Shown one piece after another: positions 17,246 to 25,640 of a stretch of DNA of 64,000 nucleotides. The notes below the pieces were generated by a model, which made no database searches, had not been told where the DNA came from, and saw only the letters and a list, made by a program, of their open reading frames with translations. Source of the stretch: Sporosarcina sp. Marseille-Q4943. GTDB lineage: Bacteria > Bacillota > Bacilli > Bacillales_A > Planococcaceae. The first letter of the stretch is position 1, and each line of letters starts with the position of its first letter. The position numbers were made by a program, and so were the translations under genes. The stretch spans positions 496,001-560,000 of the forward strand of contig NZ_OX031157.1 of the NCBI RefSeq assembly GCF_943736995.1, in the 5' to 3' direction.

Positions 17246-17527
17246 TTATTTATTTGTATATAGCTCATGCAAGACATTCATCTCTTTTTCAAGCAACGAA
17301 AGGATTTCCTTCCCTTTCTCACGTTCAATCAAACCAAGTTTGACAGCGAAGTCAATCTCTCTAGACAAGCCGTACATTTGCGTATCCAACACTTCCTCGT
17401 AAAGTGGGCACTGAGGCATCGTCAAATGATCCATCTGTACTTTTATGAGTTGTGCAATTTTATCCGCATCAGCTTGAAGCTGTTTTAATGCTTTTTCCTG
17501 ATAGGTTTCCTGTAATTCAATATCCAT
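17246..17527 (-). CDS. ylaN: YlaN family protein (DUF1507)
   Basis: A 93-residue soluble helical protein. The central stretch [20 protein letters not shown] followed by [17 protein letters not shown] is highly conserved in Bacillales. YlaN has been linked to iron metabolism and to control of the Fur repressor in B. subtilis and S. aureus. The start is ATG 17527 (MDIELQE), seven bases after GGGGG; ATG 17545 would add six residues but sits one base from its AGGTG. It is followed by its own terminator and then ftsW. Confidence 0.9.
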   Translation of the reverse strand: MDIELQETYQEKALKQLQADADKIAQLIKVQMDHLTMPQCPLYEEVLDTQMYGLSREIDFAVKLGLIEREKGKEILSLLEKEMNVLHELYTNK

Positions 17528-17717
17528 GAGGACGCCCCCATTCACCTATTATCCTTGCGTGGTGATTATGAATAAATTGTATCTTTCAAGAGGGTAAATT
17601 GCAAGTGTTTCCCTTCTAAACATACGGCAAAAATTCAATGGCTTTCCACATCCAATTGGAAGCGTTATACTATGTACTATATGGAAACGCTCATTTTGGT
17701 TGTAGGAGGCTATTCAC

Positions 17718-18218
17718 TTGGAAACAATCATTACAATAAAAGGAAAAGTAAAGCATACGATCACCCTCGATCCGACAGTATGGATCTTTGATGACCGCAA
17801 AGTAGACTTGAACACTTTCTTTACGGAAGATCACATCGAAAAAGATGTAGATGAAGAGTATAAGAGAGATATGGGGAAACATTGGTCCCGAGAAATCATG
17901 GAAGGGGCTACATTCCCGCCTACGCTTAAAACGGAAAAGAAGTTCGACAGACAAAAGATGGTGACAGGAACATTCGGCATCTCACTCGACCACTTCGTCA
18001 AAAATGCAGAACCTGTTGAAGATGCAAAAACAATTACATTTTTGACTATGGATGGATTGAAAGAAACGTTTCCGATCTCTACCATCGGCAATTTCCTATT
18101 CAAATTCAGCCAGGATGGCAAGCCGTTGACCGAAGACGGACCAGCCCATCTATTATTCAAGGACGGCTCGAATATCGAACAGCCATTACGAAAAGTCATG
18201 GGCATCGTTATAGACTGA
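17718..18218 (+). CDS. ylaL: YlaL-like conserved protein
   Basis: A 166-residue soluble protein starting at TTG 17718 after TAGGAGGC. Recognisable stretches are HTITLDPTVWIFDDRKVDLN, HWSREIMEGATFPPTLKTEK and TGTFGISLDHFVKNAEPV. I recall this family as YlaL of Bacillus, often labelled peptidyl-prolyl isomerase in databases. No cyclophilin or FKBP motif is evident to me, so that activity should not be assumed. It is divergent from ylaN and followed 37 bases later by ylaI, in the B. subtilis order. Confidence 0.65.
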   Translation: METIITIKGKVKHTITLDPTVWIFDDRKVDLNTFFTEDHIEKDVDEEYKRDMGKHWSREIMEGATFPPTLKTEKKFDRQKMVTGTFGISLDHFVKNAEPVEDAKTITFLTMDGLKETFPISTIGNFLFKFSQDGKPLTEDGPAHLLFKDGSNIEQPLRKVMGIVID

Positions 18219-18255
18219 CTAGAAAAACGATACCTAATTTTAAGGAGTTGAGTTC

Positions 18256-18459
18256 ATGAGAGTCAAATGTGTTCTTTGCGATGAAATCGGGCAGCTCGTG
18301 GATGACACCCCTCTCGCAAAGAAGTTGAGGAATCATCCAATCAATACGTATATGTGCGAAATTTGCAGCGAGCGGATTACGGAGCAAACTAACGTAAGGC
18401 TTTCCACTGGAAAATTCATCTTCCACCGCAGCTCCCATACCGCAGAAGAGAATTTCTAA
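18256..18459 (+). CDS. ylaI: YlaI family small zinc-ribbon protein
   Basis: A 67-residue protein with two cysteine pairs (CVLC at residues 5-8 and CEIC at 36-39), spaced as in a zinc ribbon, with the conserved KKLRNHPINTYMCEIC and ERITEQT. It matches YlaI (DUF2197) of Bacillus, of unknown function. The ATG follows AAGGAGTTGAGTTC. It is probably co-transcribed with ylaL; the unit ends at a compound terminator. Confidence 0.85.
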   Translation: MRVKCVLCDEIGQLVDDTPLAKKLRNHPINTYMCEICSERITEQTNVRLSTGKFIFHRSSHTAEENF

Positions 18460-18465
18460 TAAACT

Positions 18466-18520
18466 AGGGATTGCCCAGAAAGTCATTTTCAACAAGACTT
18501 TTTGCGGCAGCCCTTTTTTA
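18466..18520 (+). terminator. Compound terminator after ylaI
   Basis: Outer arms GGGATTGCC and GGCAGCCC enclose an inner stem AAAGTC/GACTTT and are followed by T6. The nested stems explain the odd length. Confidence 0.65.
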
Positions 18521-18588
18521 ATAGTAGTTCTGCTCTTTTTAAACCGAAAATCGCCAGCAAGGTTCCCTTACATTTTGTAGAACACACC

Positions 18589-18797
18589 GTTGATTGAAGC
18601 GGAGGACGGCGACTCCTGCGAACGACGTCACGAAGGACGGCGTTTGCGAGTACAAGCGAAGCGTTACGAGCACATATTAGCTCTGTAGTTATGAGCAGGA
18701 TGCCTTAATTTCTGCAAAGAACGCAGAAATTAAGGCAAATCGAACCCTCCGCTGTTCGATCGGCTCGGCGCTCGCCCGCGGAAAGCGAGCGGTAAGC
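18589..18797 (+). repeat. Interspersed structured repeat, copy A
   Basis: About 209 bp, homologous to copy C (58629-58840, opposite strand) over its full length and to copy B (32335-32466) in permuted order. It begins GTTGATTGAAG, contains GGCGACTCC, hairpin H1 (AACGACGT, 8-base loop, ACGGCGTT at 18621-18644), hairpin H2 (GCCTTAATTTCTGC, loop AAAGAAC, GCAGAAATTAAGGC), hairpin H3 (ATCGAAC, 8-base loop, GTTCGAT) and ends near GCCCGCGGAAAGCG. It has no convincing ORF. It lies between the convergent genes ylaI and ylaH. Confidence 0.85.
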
Positions 18798-18841
18798 TTC
18801 GGAAAACCTTGTTAATGCTAATTTATTGGCAAAACAAAAGA

Positions 18842-18871
18842 AAAACTCCACCGTCAAACGGTGGAGTTTTC
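18842..18871 (-). terminator. Terminator overlapping the ylaH stop codon
   Basis: Minus-strand arms AAAACTCCACCG and CGGTGGAGTTTT with a TTTGA loop. The loop contains the ylaH TGA stop (18856-18854). Confidence 0.9.
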
Positions 18872-19186
18872 TTTATGTTCGTTCAATCTGCGGACCCTAT
18901 AAATGATCAAAATGAGTGCCGCAACAATCAATCCTTCTACAATTGGAAGGAATATGGCGAAAAATGTCAATATAATACATCCCAAAAAGAGGAAGCTATA
19001 TACGACTACATTTTGCCAAAACTTAATTTTCCTAGCGAATCCTAGCTTATAAACGATGGCTGAAAGGATGAAAACAACCGCAAACAACAGAATTCCAGTT
19101 ACGGACGATGATGTCATCTCGTAAATCATTCGAACAACTGGAGACATTGCTTCAATTGTTTCTGCATCCCCAATAGTACCATTCAT
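18854..19186 (-). CDS. ylaH: YlaH-like membrane protein
   Basis: A 110-residue protein with three membrane segments: VTGILLFAVVFILSAIVYKL, FWQNVVVYSFLFLGCIILTF and IVEGLIVAALILIIYRVRRL. It fits YlaH of Bacillus by length, topology and position between ylaI and typA; the function is unknown. The coding sequence runs into its own terminator: the last codons form the 5' arm and the TGA lies in the loop. It is separated by 68 bases from typA upstream on the same strand. Confidence 0.75.
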   Translation of the reverse strand: MNGTIGDAETIEAMSPVVRMIYEMTSSSVTGILLFAVVFILSAIVYKLGFARKIKFWQNVVVYSFLFLGCIILTFFAIFLPIVEGLIVAALILIIYRVRRLNEHKENSTV

Positions 19187-19254
19187 TTAGCACATTCCCT
19201 TCTAAACAAAGCGATTGTACGCATTCTTTTATACTTGCCTTTAACTATTATAAA

Positions 19255-21096
19255 TCACTCGCCGAGTTTTTTCTTCTTTTCAGCACGTTCACGTTCGTTT
19301 TTATCGAGGATCTTCTTCCGCAAACGAATTGACTGTGGAGTCACTTCACAATATTCATCATCTCCGACATATTGCAAAGCCTCTTCCAATGACAGGATCC
19401 GTGGTTTTTTCGTAGTCACAGTCTGGTCTTTCGTCGCGGATCGGACGTTAGTCGCATGTTTGACTTTTGTCAAATTGATCGTCAAGTCGTTATCACGGTT
19501 ATTTTCTCCTACTACCATACCGGCGTAAATTTCCGTGCCCGCCTCGACAAACATGACTCCTCGGTCTTCCAACTGCATTATACTATAACCGGTCACTGTA
19601 CCTGTCTCCATTGACACAAGTACACCATGACGTCGGCCGCCGACTTTGCCTGACGCTACAGGCTTGTAGGAATCAAATGTATGGTTGATGATTCCGTATC
19701 CTCTAGTAAGCGAAAGAAATTCTGTAGAATAACCGATCAAACCACGTGCAGGCACAAGGAAAATCAAACGGACTTGACCATTGCCGTTATTGATCATATC
19801 TTGCATTTCACCTTTACGCTCGCCGATCGATTCAATGATTGCACCGGTATATTCTTCCGGTATATCAATTTGTACGCGTTCGACAGGCTCTGAACGTACA
19901 CCATCAATCGTTTTGATAATAACTGCAGGTTTCGATACTTGAAGTTCGAATCCTTCACGACGCATATTCTCAATCAAGATGGAAAGATGAAGCTCCCCAC
20001 GTCCCGATACTACCCATGCATCCGGTGAATCCGTTGGTTCTACACGCAAAGATACATCCGTTTGCAATTGCTGTTCGAGTCTTTCTTCGACCTTTCTAGC
20101 TGTAACCCATTTTCCTTCTTTTCCGGCAAACGGACTATTATTGACAAGAAATGTCATTTGAAGTGTAGGCTCATCGATATGAATGGCAGGCAACGCCTCA
20201 GGATGATCAATCGGACAAACTGTTTCACCGACATCAATGTCTTCCATTCCAGAAACAGCTATCAAGTCTCCTGCATAAGCTTCTTGGATTTCAATTCTCT
20301 TCAACCCAAGGAATCCATACATCTTCGTCACACGGAAATTTTTTGTTGATCCGTCACGTTTTATGACCGTTACTTGCTGGCCTACTTTCATCGTACCTCT
20401 AAACACGCGTCCAATACCAATACGACCTACATAATCACTGTAATCGAGTAATGACACTTGGAACTGCAAAGGTTCTTCACGGTTATCGACAGGGGCAGGA
20501 ATTTGTTCAACTATCGCGTCATATAGCACGCGCAATGTATCTTCCTGTTCTGCAGGGTCCGGTGAAAGACTTGCCGTTCCATTGAAACCAGAAGCATAGA
20601 CAACCGGGAATTCAAGTTGTTCATCATTTGCATCCAATTCAATGAATAATTCGAGCACTTCGTCGACTACTTCTTCGGGACGCGCAAATTCACGGTCAAT
20701 TTTATTTACGACTACAATCGGTTTCAAATTCGTTTCCAATGCTTTTTTCAATACGAATCGGGTTTGCGGCATACATCCCTCATAGGAGTCGACGACTAAC
20801 ACGACACCATCAACCATCTTAAGGATCCGCTCAACTTCCCCTCCGAAATCAGCATGTCCAGGTGTATCAAGAATATTGATTTTCGTGTCTTTATATTCAA
20901 TTGCTGTATTTTTTGCCAGGATGGTAATACCACGTTCACGTTCAATGTCACCAGAGTCCATGGCACGTTCTTCTACATGTTCATTTGACCGGAAAATTCC
21001 GGATTGCTTCAAAAGTTGATCGACTAACGTTGTTTTGCCGTGGTCTACGTGGGCAATGATCGCTATATTACGTAAATCATTACGATAGTTTGTCAT
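19255..21096 (-). CDS. typA: Translational GTPase TypA/BipA
   Basis: A 613-residue GTPase of the EF-G/LepA superfamily that binds the ribosome and helps 50S assembly and stress or cold growth. The G motifs are AHVDHGKTTLVDQLLKQ, the switch region RERGITI, DTPGHADFGGEVERI and NKIDR. It is followed by domain II, the EF-G III and V like domains, and the BipA-specific C-terminal domain (ATNVRSATKDQT, LEEALQYVGDDEYCEVTP). The length is typical. It is divergent from ylaF and upstream of ylaH, matching ylaG in B. subtilis. Confidence 0.97.
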   Translation of the reverse strand: MTNYRNDLRNIAIIAHVDHGKTTLVDQLLKQSGIFRSNEHVEERAMDSGDIERERGITILAKNTAIEYKDTKINILDTPGHADFGGEVERILKMVDGVVLVVDSYEGCMPQTRFVLKKALETNLKPIVVVNKIDREFARPEEVVDEVLELFIELDANDEQLEFPVVYASGFNGTASLSPDPAEQEDTLRVLYDAIVEQIPAPVDNREEPLQFQVSLLDYSDYVGRIGIGRVFRGTMKVGQQVTVIKRDGSTKNFRVTKMYGFLGLKRIEIQEAYAGDLIAVSGMEDIDVGETVCPIDHPEALPAIHIDEPTLQMTFLVNNSPFAGKEGKWVTARKVEERLEQQLQTDVSLRVEPTDSPDAWVVSGRGELHLSILIENMRREGFELQVSKPAVIIKTIDGVRSEPVERVQIDIPEEYTGAIIESIGERKGEMQDMINNGNGQVRLIFLVPARGLIGYSTEFLSLTRGYGIINHTFDSYKPVASGKVGGRRHGVLVSMETGTVTGYSIMQLEDRGVMFVEAGTEIYAGMVVGENNRDNDLTINLTKVKHATNVRSATKDQTVTTKKPRILSLEEALQYVGDDEYCEVTPQSIRLRKKILDKNERERAEKKKKLGE

Positions 21097-21193
21097 GTTT
21101 TCACTCCGTTATCTATTATCAGATGATTAACTGTGTTATTATAGCACATAAGAACAGTATTAAAAAACATTTTATTTCGGGAGATGTTTCAGA

Positions 21194-21379
21194 ATGAAGG
21201 ATATTAAATGGGTTTTCGTATTGTATTCCCTTGCTGCTGTTGCTGCAATGTGCGGTATCGGGATCGCTGTCGGCATGCGTAGTATCCCCGTTGCCATCAT
21301 CGCTATCCTTGCTCTTGTTTTTATCATGGGAAATGGTTTTAAGACAAAGAAAAAAATGCGTGAACAAGGCCTACTTTAA
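21194..21379 (+). CDS. ylaF: YlaF-like small membrane protein (DUF5325)
   Basis: A 61-residue protein with two membrane helices (VFVLYSLAAVAAMCGIGIAV and IPVAIIAILALVFIMGNGF) and a basic tail KTKKKMREQG. The ATG follows GGGAGATG. It is divergent from typA, the place of ylaF in B. subtilis. The function is unknown. Confidence 0.75.
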   Translation: MKDIKWVFVLYSLAAVAAMCGIGIAVGMRSIPVAIIAILALVFIMGNGFKTKKKMREQGLL

Positions 21380-21389
21380 TGAACTTATG

Positions 21390-21424
21390 AAAGGGACTGC
21401 ATTGATGCAGCCCCTTTTTTATTT
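21390..21424. terminator. Bidirectional terminator between ylaF and suhB
   Basis: AAGGG, mismatch, CTGCAT and ATGCAG, mismatch, CCCTT arms followed by T6. The suhB end lies directly on the other side. Confidence 0.85.
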
Positions 21425-22210
21425 TAGTTTGATATAGTTCCGTAAAATTTCGTCATGCAGACCGGGCCTTGCTACGATAAAGGTGTCCTGTCCAAGCAAG
21501 TGAGGTTGTTCACCTTTTAAATTAGTGGTGACTGCGCCCACTTCCTGGGCAATGACCATTCCCCCCGCAATATCCCACGGGGATAATCGCAAGGATAAAT
21601 ATGCATCAATCCGACCGGATGAGACGTAGGCGAGCTCCATTGCAGCGGAACCGTATGACCTCGTGCCCCTACAATTACGAACCATCTCCGCAATCGGACC
21701 ATTTTCAATTTTTCGATTCGGCGCAACCCAGCTGGCATTTACGCCGATGATCGCCTCCGCAAGCGGTGTGTTCTCGAGCACCGGAAGTCTTTCATCGTTG
21801 AAGTACGCACCCTCATCTTTTATTGCGTGATAGAAATCGTCATTCATCACATCATATATATATCCGAGCATGCCGATACCATCAACATAAATTCCAAGGG
21901 AAATCGCGAAATTCCTTTTTTGGTGAACGAAATTCATCGTGCCATCAATCGGATCGAGCATCCAAATGATCCCTTCAAGCGAATTAATTTCGTCACCGAA
22001 GCCCTCTTCACCGAAAATCCGGTGATTAGGGAAATCTCTATTGATCCGGCTAATGAAAAAACGTTCGATTTCCCGATCGATATTCGTCACGAGATCGTTC
22101 GCTTCATCTTTTGAGTCAACGTCAATCGTACTAAAAAAAGAAATCCTAATTTTATGGCCTGCTTCTTTTATTAAAGATTTTGCATACCGATCAATTGCTC
22201 CCCAATTCAT
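21419..22210 (-). CDS. suhB: Inositol monophosphatase family protein (SuhB/YktC)
   Basis: A 263-residue Mg-dependent sugar/inositol phosphatase. Catalytic metal motifs are visible: FGEEGFGDE (Glu), WMLDPIDGTMNFVHQ (Asp-x-Asp-Gly-Thr) and LSPWDIAGGMVIAQEVGA (WD-x-AGG). It is a soluble cytoplasmic enzyme; related bacterial proteins dephosphorylate inositol-1-phosphate or other sugar phosphates, and the true substrate is not readable. It sits between ylaF and the YkzI-like gene, as yktC does in B. subtilis. Confidence 0.9.
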   Translation of the reverse strand: MNWGAIDRYAKSLIKEAGHKIRISFFSTIDVDSKDEANDLVTNIDREIERFFISRINRDFPNHRIFGEEGFGDEINSLEGIIWMLDPIDGTMNFVHQKRNFAISLGIYVDGIGMLGYIYDVMNDDFYHAIKDEGAYFNDERLPVLENTPLAEAIIGVNASWVAPNRKIENGPIAEMVRNCRGTRSYGSAAMELAYVSSGRIDAYLSLRLSPWDIAGGMVIAQEVGAVTTNLKGEQPHLLGQDTFIVARPGLHDEILRNYIKLK

Positions 22211-22271
22211 TTCAACACCTCATCATTTACATGCATGTCATATGATTATAGCATACTGCCAATGTCCTAAC

Positions 22272-22328
22272 AAAAAGGCGCCTATGCACTGTCTCCCCCG
22301 GATCGAAGAGTTTCAGTGAAGGCGCCTA
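22272..22328 (-). terminator. Long-loop terminator after the YkzI-like gene
   Basis: Outer palindromic arms AGGCGCCT at both ends plus inner CACTG/CAGTG; on the minus strand the 3' arm runs into CCTTTTTG. Confidence 0.6.
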
Positions 22329-22349
22329 AGTCGGTTCAACGTCTTTCGT

Positions 22350-22547
22350 TTAAGCGAAAGCATTGAAAGTCTCCAGCTCACCGTGTATTTCAGTGAGTCT
22401 CGATTTGCTTTTCTCAACTTGTTTGGAGTCATTTTCTTGTACGGCATCGTACAATGTAGCTAGTTCATAGTCCAACTCGAGATGCAGAAGCTTTACATAT
22501 TCCTTTTCAATTTCAGCTTTACGGATAATATGGACGACTTGTTTCAT
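22350..22547 (-). CDS. Small helical protein, possibly YkzI
   Basis: About 65 residues, highly charged and predicted helical (KAEIEKEYVKLLHLELDYEL, then DSKQVEKSKSRLTEIHGELE). The ATG 22547 follows AAAGGGGTGTTAGTA; a GTG at 22556 is alternative. In B. subtilis a small gene, ykzI, lies between yktB and suhB, and position suggests this is its counterpart. I recognise no functional motif. It has its own terminator and is divergent from yktB. Confidence 0.6.
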   Translation of the reverse strand: MKQVVHIIRKAEIEKEYVKLLHLELDYELATLYDAVQENDSKQVEKSKSRLTEIHGELETFNAFA

Positions 22548-22707
22548 TACTAACACCCCTTTGACTGTAATTTTCTTAAACGATGCATTTACTTACTTCT
22601 AACTTATGCTGTGCAGGTTGCTTTGGTTAGTTATAAGCCTTCTTGTATAAGATTGTTCCCCATTTTCTGCTACTATAAACGTGGAGAATAAAATGGGGGT
22701 ATTAAAA

Positions 22708-23343
22708 ATGACGCAAGGTTTTTGGACAATTGATGATTTTAATGTTTTTTCAATTGAGGGATTAGAACATAGGATGAGCGCGCTTCAAACGAAGATTCAA
22801 CCAAAGTTCGGGATGATCGGCGAACAAGTTTCAACTTATTTGTCTGCCCGTGGGACGGGTGAGTTTTTCCCGCATGTAGCAAAACATGCAAGAAGGACGG
22901 TCAATCCACCGAACGATAGTTGGGTCGCTTTCGCTCCTGCGAAGCGCGGATATAAGGCGTTGCCTCATTTCCAAATCGGATTATGGGGGACGCATCTCTT
23001 CATCATTTTGGCTGTCATTTACGAAAATCCCGATAAGAAGGGCATTTCGGAAAGACTTGCCAAAAATGTGTCCATACTTACTTCTCTGCCTGATGATTTT
23101 GTTGTATCTGGTGACCATATGAAGCCGGAGGCATTTCAGATTAGTGAAATCGGGGCCGATGGAGTTGAGGGTTTATTGGAGAGGTTAGAGTCCGTTAAAA
23201 AAGCGGAGTTCATCATTGGCAGACACATTTCGCGAGATAGAACTACGGAACTTTCCGAAAAGGAGTTCTTTGACTTAGCCGAAAAAACGATTGATCGACT
23301 TTTTCCTATTTACGATATCATCATCGGCACACACGAAAAATGA
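22708..23343 (+). CDS. yktB: YktB family protein (DUF1054/UPF0637)
   Basis: A 211-residue soluble protein (MTQGFWTIDDFNVFSIEGLE) with conserved GTGEFFPHVAKHARRTVNPP, DSWVAFAPAKRGYKALPHFQ and GLWGTHLFI. Structures of this family are known, but its function is not established. The ATG at 22708 is preceded by GGGGG; the frame extends to GTG 22681 without family support. It has its own terminator, convergent with yktA. Confidence 0.88.
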   Translation: MTQGFWTIDDFNVFSIEGLEHRMSALQTKIQPKFGMIGEQVSTYLSARGTGEFFPHVAKHARRTVNPPNDSWVAFAPAKRGYKALPHFQIGLWGTHLFIILAVIYENPDKKGISERLAKNVSILTSLPDDFVVSGDHMKPEAFQISEIGADGVEGLLERLESVKKAEFIIGRHISRDRTTELSEKEFFDLAEKTIDRLFPIYDIIIGTHEK

Positions 23344-23377
23344 GGGACGCATACCTATGCGCCCCTCCCCTTTTTCA
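23342..23377 (+). terminator. Terminator after yktB
   Basis: GAGGG, mismatch, CGCAT, loop ACCT, ATGCG, mismatch, CCCTC, then CCCTTTTT. The first arm overlaps the yktB stop codon. Confidence 0.8.
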
Positions 23378-23647
23378 TTTGCCCGTAATAGAATCACCGT
23401 CACTGCCTTCTTTTGCCTTTTTGACAACACGGTAACTGTTAAAACCGCTCACCTCTTCGAACTCCTTGAAGATGGTTTTCTCTTCCGCCATGGAAGGGAC
23501 TACTTTTTTGAAAGCCTTGTAGGCCTCCATAAATTTTTCCCTAGCGATTTGAGCTTCATAAGCTTGTTCCACCGCTTGAAAAAATGATACGACGTCAATG
23601 ATTTCTTCGGTCGTCCAATGATGACTGAGAGGATAATTATAGTCCAC
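23375..23647 (-). CDS. yktA: UPF0223 family protein YktA
   Basis: A 90-residue soluble protein with MDYNYPLSHHWTTEEIIDVV and KEFEEVSGFNSYRVVKKAKE, the UPF0223 (YktA) pattern. The function is unknown. It is convergent with yktB, as in B. subtilis, and 18 bases downstream of the nitronate monooxygenase-like gene, so likely in the same transcript. Confidence 0.88.
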   Translation of the reverse strand: MDYNYPLSHHWTTEEIIDVVSFFQAVEQAYEAQIAREKFMEAYKAFKKVVPSMAEEKTIFKEFEEVSGFNSYRVVKKAKEGSDGDSITGK

Positions 23648-23665
23648 TTTTTATCGCACCTTTCC

Positions 23666-24622
23666 TTATGCCCATTTTCTTCTGATCTCTTTAGCTTGTT
23701 TTACCATGCGTTCAAACAAATCCCCAACAGTCGGGATATCTCCAATCATGCCTGCTACTTGACCAGCCCACCCAAAACCACTTTGCTCATCTCCATTATG
23801 GATGAACCGGCGATTTGCGGAACCGCTAATATAGTCCTTCAATTTATCATAATCAGCATTGTCCTCTTCCATACGCAGGATCTTTTCTGTCCAAGCGCCT
23901 GCAAGCGCCCTTGCCGGAGCACCGAGAGTACGCTTAATGACAACGGTACCCGTTTCCTCCGTCTGAAGGAGTGCCTGTTTGTATTCCATTGATGCATGTA
24001 CACATTCTTTCGTTGCAATGAAACGTGTGCCCATTTCAATCCCTTCCGCTCCTAACGCATGCGCCGCCATCCAGCCCCGGCCATCTCCAATGCCGCCGGA
24101 CGCAATAACAGGTATCTTTACAGCATCGACCACCTGGGGAACTAACACCATTGTGCCGATATCATCACGCCCCAAATGGCCGCCACCTTCCTGCCCTACG
24201 ACCATTACCGCATCCGCGCCTAGCGACTCAGCTTTGACCGCTTGTCTTTTCGCAGCAACTAATACTAGCACCTTCACATCGGCATCCTTTATGTATTCGA
24301 AAAATGGTGCAGGATTTCCGCCTGTTACCGAAAGGACCTTCACCTTTTCCTCTAGCGCGACATCGAGCATATGCTCATACGGTCGTCCGTGCTGACCGAT
24401 GGCAAAGTTGACTCCAAAAGGTTTTGTCGTCAATTCCCTAACCTTTTTTATTTCAGCGCGCAATGCTTCAGGAGACTCCAAGCTCATTGCCGTAATTTGT
24501 CCTAGACCACCCGCCTCGGATACAGCAGCAGCCAAATCCGCATATGCAAGATAGGCCAATCCCCCTTGGATGATCGGGTATTCAATCCCCAATAATTCCG
24601 TGACTCTCGTTTTCCATTCCAC
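23666..24622 (-). CDS. Nitronate monooxygenase / FabK-like flavoprotein
   Basis: A 318-residue FMN-dependent TIM-barrel protein of the 2-nitropropane dioxygenase family. Motifs: PIIQGGLAYLAYADLAAAVS at the N terminus, GQITAMSLESPEALR, VVGQEGGGHLGRDD (FMN/catalytic His region), IPVIASGGIGDGRGWMAAHA and GAEGIEMGTRFIATKE. Members are nitronate monooxygenases or the enoyl-ACP reductase FabK; sequence alone does not decide. There is no fatty-acid synthesis gene beside it, so detoxification of alkyl nitronates is slightly favoured. It forms a likely unit with the deacetylase lipoprotein gene upstream and yktA downstream. Confidence 0.85.
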   Translation of the reverse strand: MEWKTRVTELLGIEYPIIQGGLAYLAYADLAAAVSEAGGLGQITAMSLESPEALRAEIKKVRELTTKPFGVNFAIGQHGRPYEHMLDVALEEKVKVLSVTGGNPAPFFEYIKDADVKVLVLVAAKRQAVKAESLGADAVMVVGQEGGGHLGRDDIGTMVLVPQVVDAVKIPVIASGGIGDGRGWMAAHALGAEGIEMGTRFIATKECVHASMEYKQALLQTEETGTVVIKRTLGAPARALAGAWTEKILRMEEDNADYDKLKDYISGSANRRFIHNGDEQSGFGWAGQVAGMIGDIPTVGDLFERMVKQAKEIRRKWA

Positions 24623-24635
24623 AACAATCTCCCCC

Positions 24636-25493
24636 TTATTCTCCCTCTTTTTGATCCACCAAACCTTTAATAAATTTCGGTTCTACAAATTCGTAGCCTT
24701 TATCCCTTAATCCATTCACGATGTCCTCCAGAGCGTCGGCAGTCCAATCCCTGTCGTGCATAAGTAAATTGGAACCGTTCCGAAGCAATTCCGTATTTAC
24801 CATAACGTCCGCAATTTTTTCCTTTGTCATATACTCTCTATCGAAATCATAGCCATATGACCAGTTCATTAATTGCATTCCTTCTTCAATAGCAAGAGCT
24901 CTGCTAAAATCAGTATTCGCCCCGAAAGGAGCTCGGAAAAATACAGGACGCTCCCCAGTCACTTCTTCAACAATATCATTGAGCGCACTAATTTCCTCAC
25001 GTTGCTCTTCCTCAGACAATGTTTTCAAATTCGGATGTGTCATCGTATGATTGCCGATCATGAATCCCATATCGTAAATTTCTTTTAGAATCGCCTTCTT
25101 TTCATCCGTTGCGATGAAGTGACCATTGACGAAGAAAATGGCAGGTGCGTCTAGACTTTTTAATGTTTTCGCCATATCAAGGGCCCTTTTGTCAGGCGCA
25201 TCATCAATTGTCAGGAGAACGACTTTAGGGTTCGCTTCCCCGATCGGCTGGATGGAGTATGTTTTCGGATTCAGTTCGTAAAGAGGGGCTTGTTCAACTG
25301 TTTCCGCTTCCTCTTGTGATTCCGCATCCACGTCGATTTTTTGTTCATTTTCACTCGTGCCGCTCTCTTCTGCATGCTCTTCCGCTAGGGTGGATTGTTC
25401 GTCCTGCTCCTCATCTACCGGTTCTACTTCTTCGTTGCATGATGCTAAAAGCAGCATGGAGAGAAGCGGTATGTATAGTAAACTCTTTTTCAT
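24636..25493 (-). CDS. Polysaccharide deacetylase family lipoprotein
   Basis: A 285-residue lipoprotein with signal LLSMLLLASC, lipid cysteine at about 19, followed by a roughly 50-residue Glu/Asp-rich linker. The NodB domain runs from about 85: VVLLTIDDAPDKRALD (motif 1, with TIDDAPD instead of the common TFDDGP), GNHTMTHPNL (zinc His-x3-His) and FFRAPFGANT (motif 3, usually RPPFG). The metal Asp and both His remain, so it may be active as a peptidoglycan or other sugar N-deacetylase outside the membrane. The altered motifs 1 and 3 point to a divergent substrate. Confidence 0.85.
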   Translation of the reverse strand: MKKSLLYIPLLSMLLLASCNEEVEPVDEEQDEQSTLAEEHAEESGTSENEQKIDVDAESQEEAETVEQAPLYELNPKTYSIQPIGEANPKVVLLTIDDAPDKRALDMAKTLKSLDAPAIFFVNGHFIATDEKKAILKEIYDMGFMIGNHTMTHPNLKTLSEEEQREEISALNDIVEEVTGERPVFFRAPFGANTDFSRALAIEEGMQLMNWSYGYDFDREYMTKEKIADVMVNTELLRNGSNLLMHDRDWTADALEDIVNGLRDKGYEFVEPKFIKGLVDQKEGE

Positions 25494-25586
25494 CGAACTC
25501 TCTCCTTTTTATCAATATCCCATTCAATAGTTTTATCCTACCATGACTTAGAATAGACCTTCAAACGAACCGAAGTGCAGGAATGA

Positions 25587-25630
25587 GAAAAGCGTCCGAA
25601 AGGCTTTTCATGCCTTTGGACGCTAGTTTT
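25587..25630 (-). terminator. Terminator after pdhD
   Basis: AGCGTCC plus AAAGGC arms with loop TTTTCAT; on the minus strand the stem is followed by TTTTC. Confidence 0.8.
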
Positions 25631-25640
25631 CTATGAATAA

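Noticed and set aside
22272-22328. Palindromes AGGCGCCT as a repressor operator
   Set aside because: They lie between the ends of two genes on the minus strand, and the 3' arm is followed by TTTTT, so a terminator explains them better.
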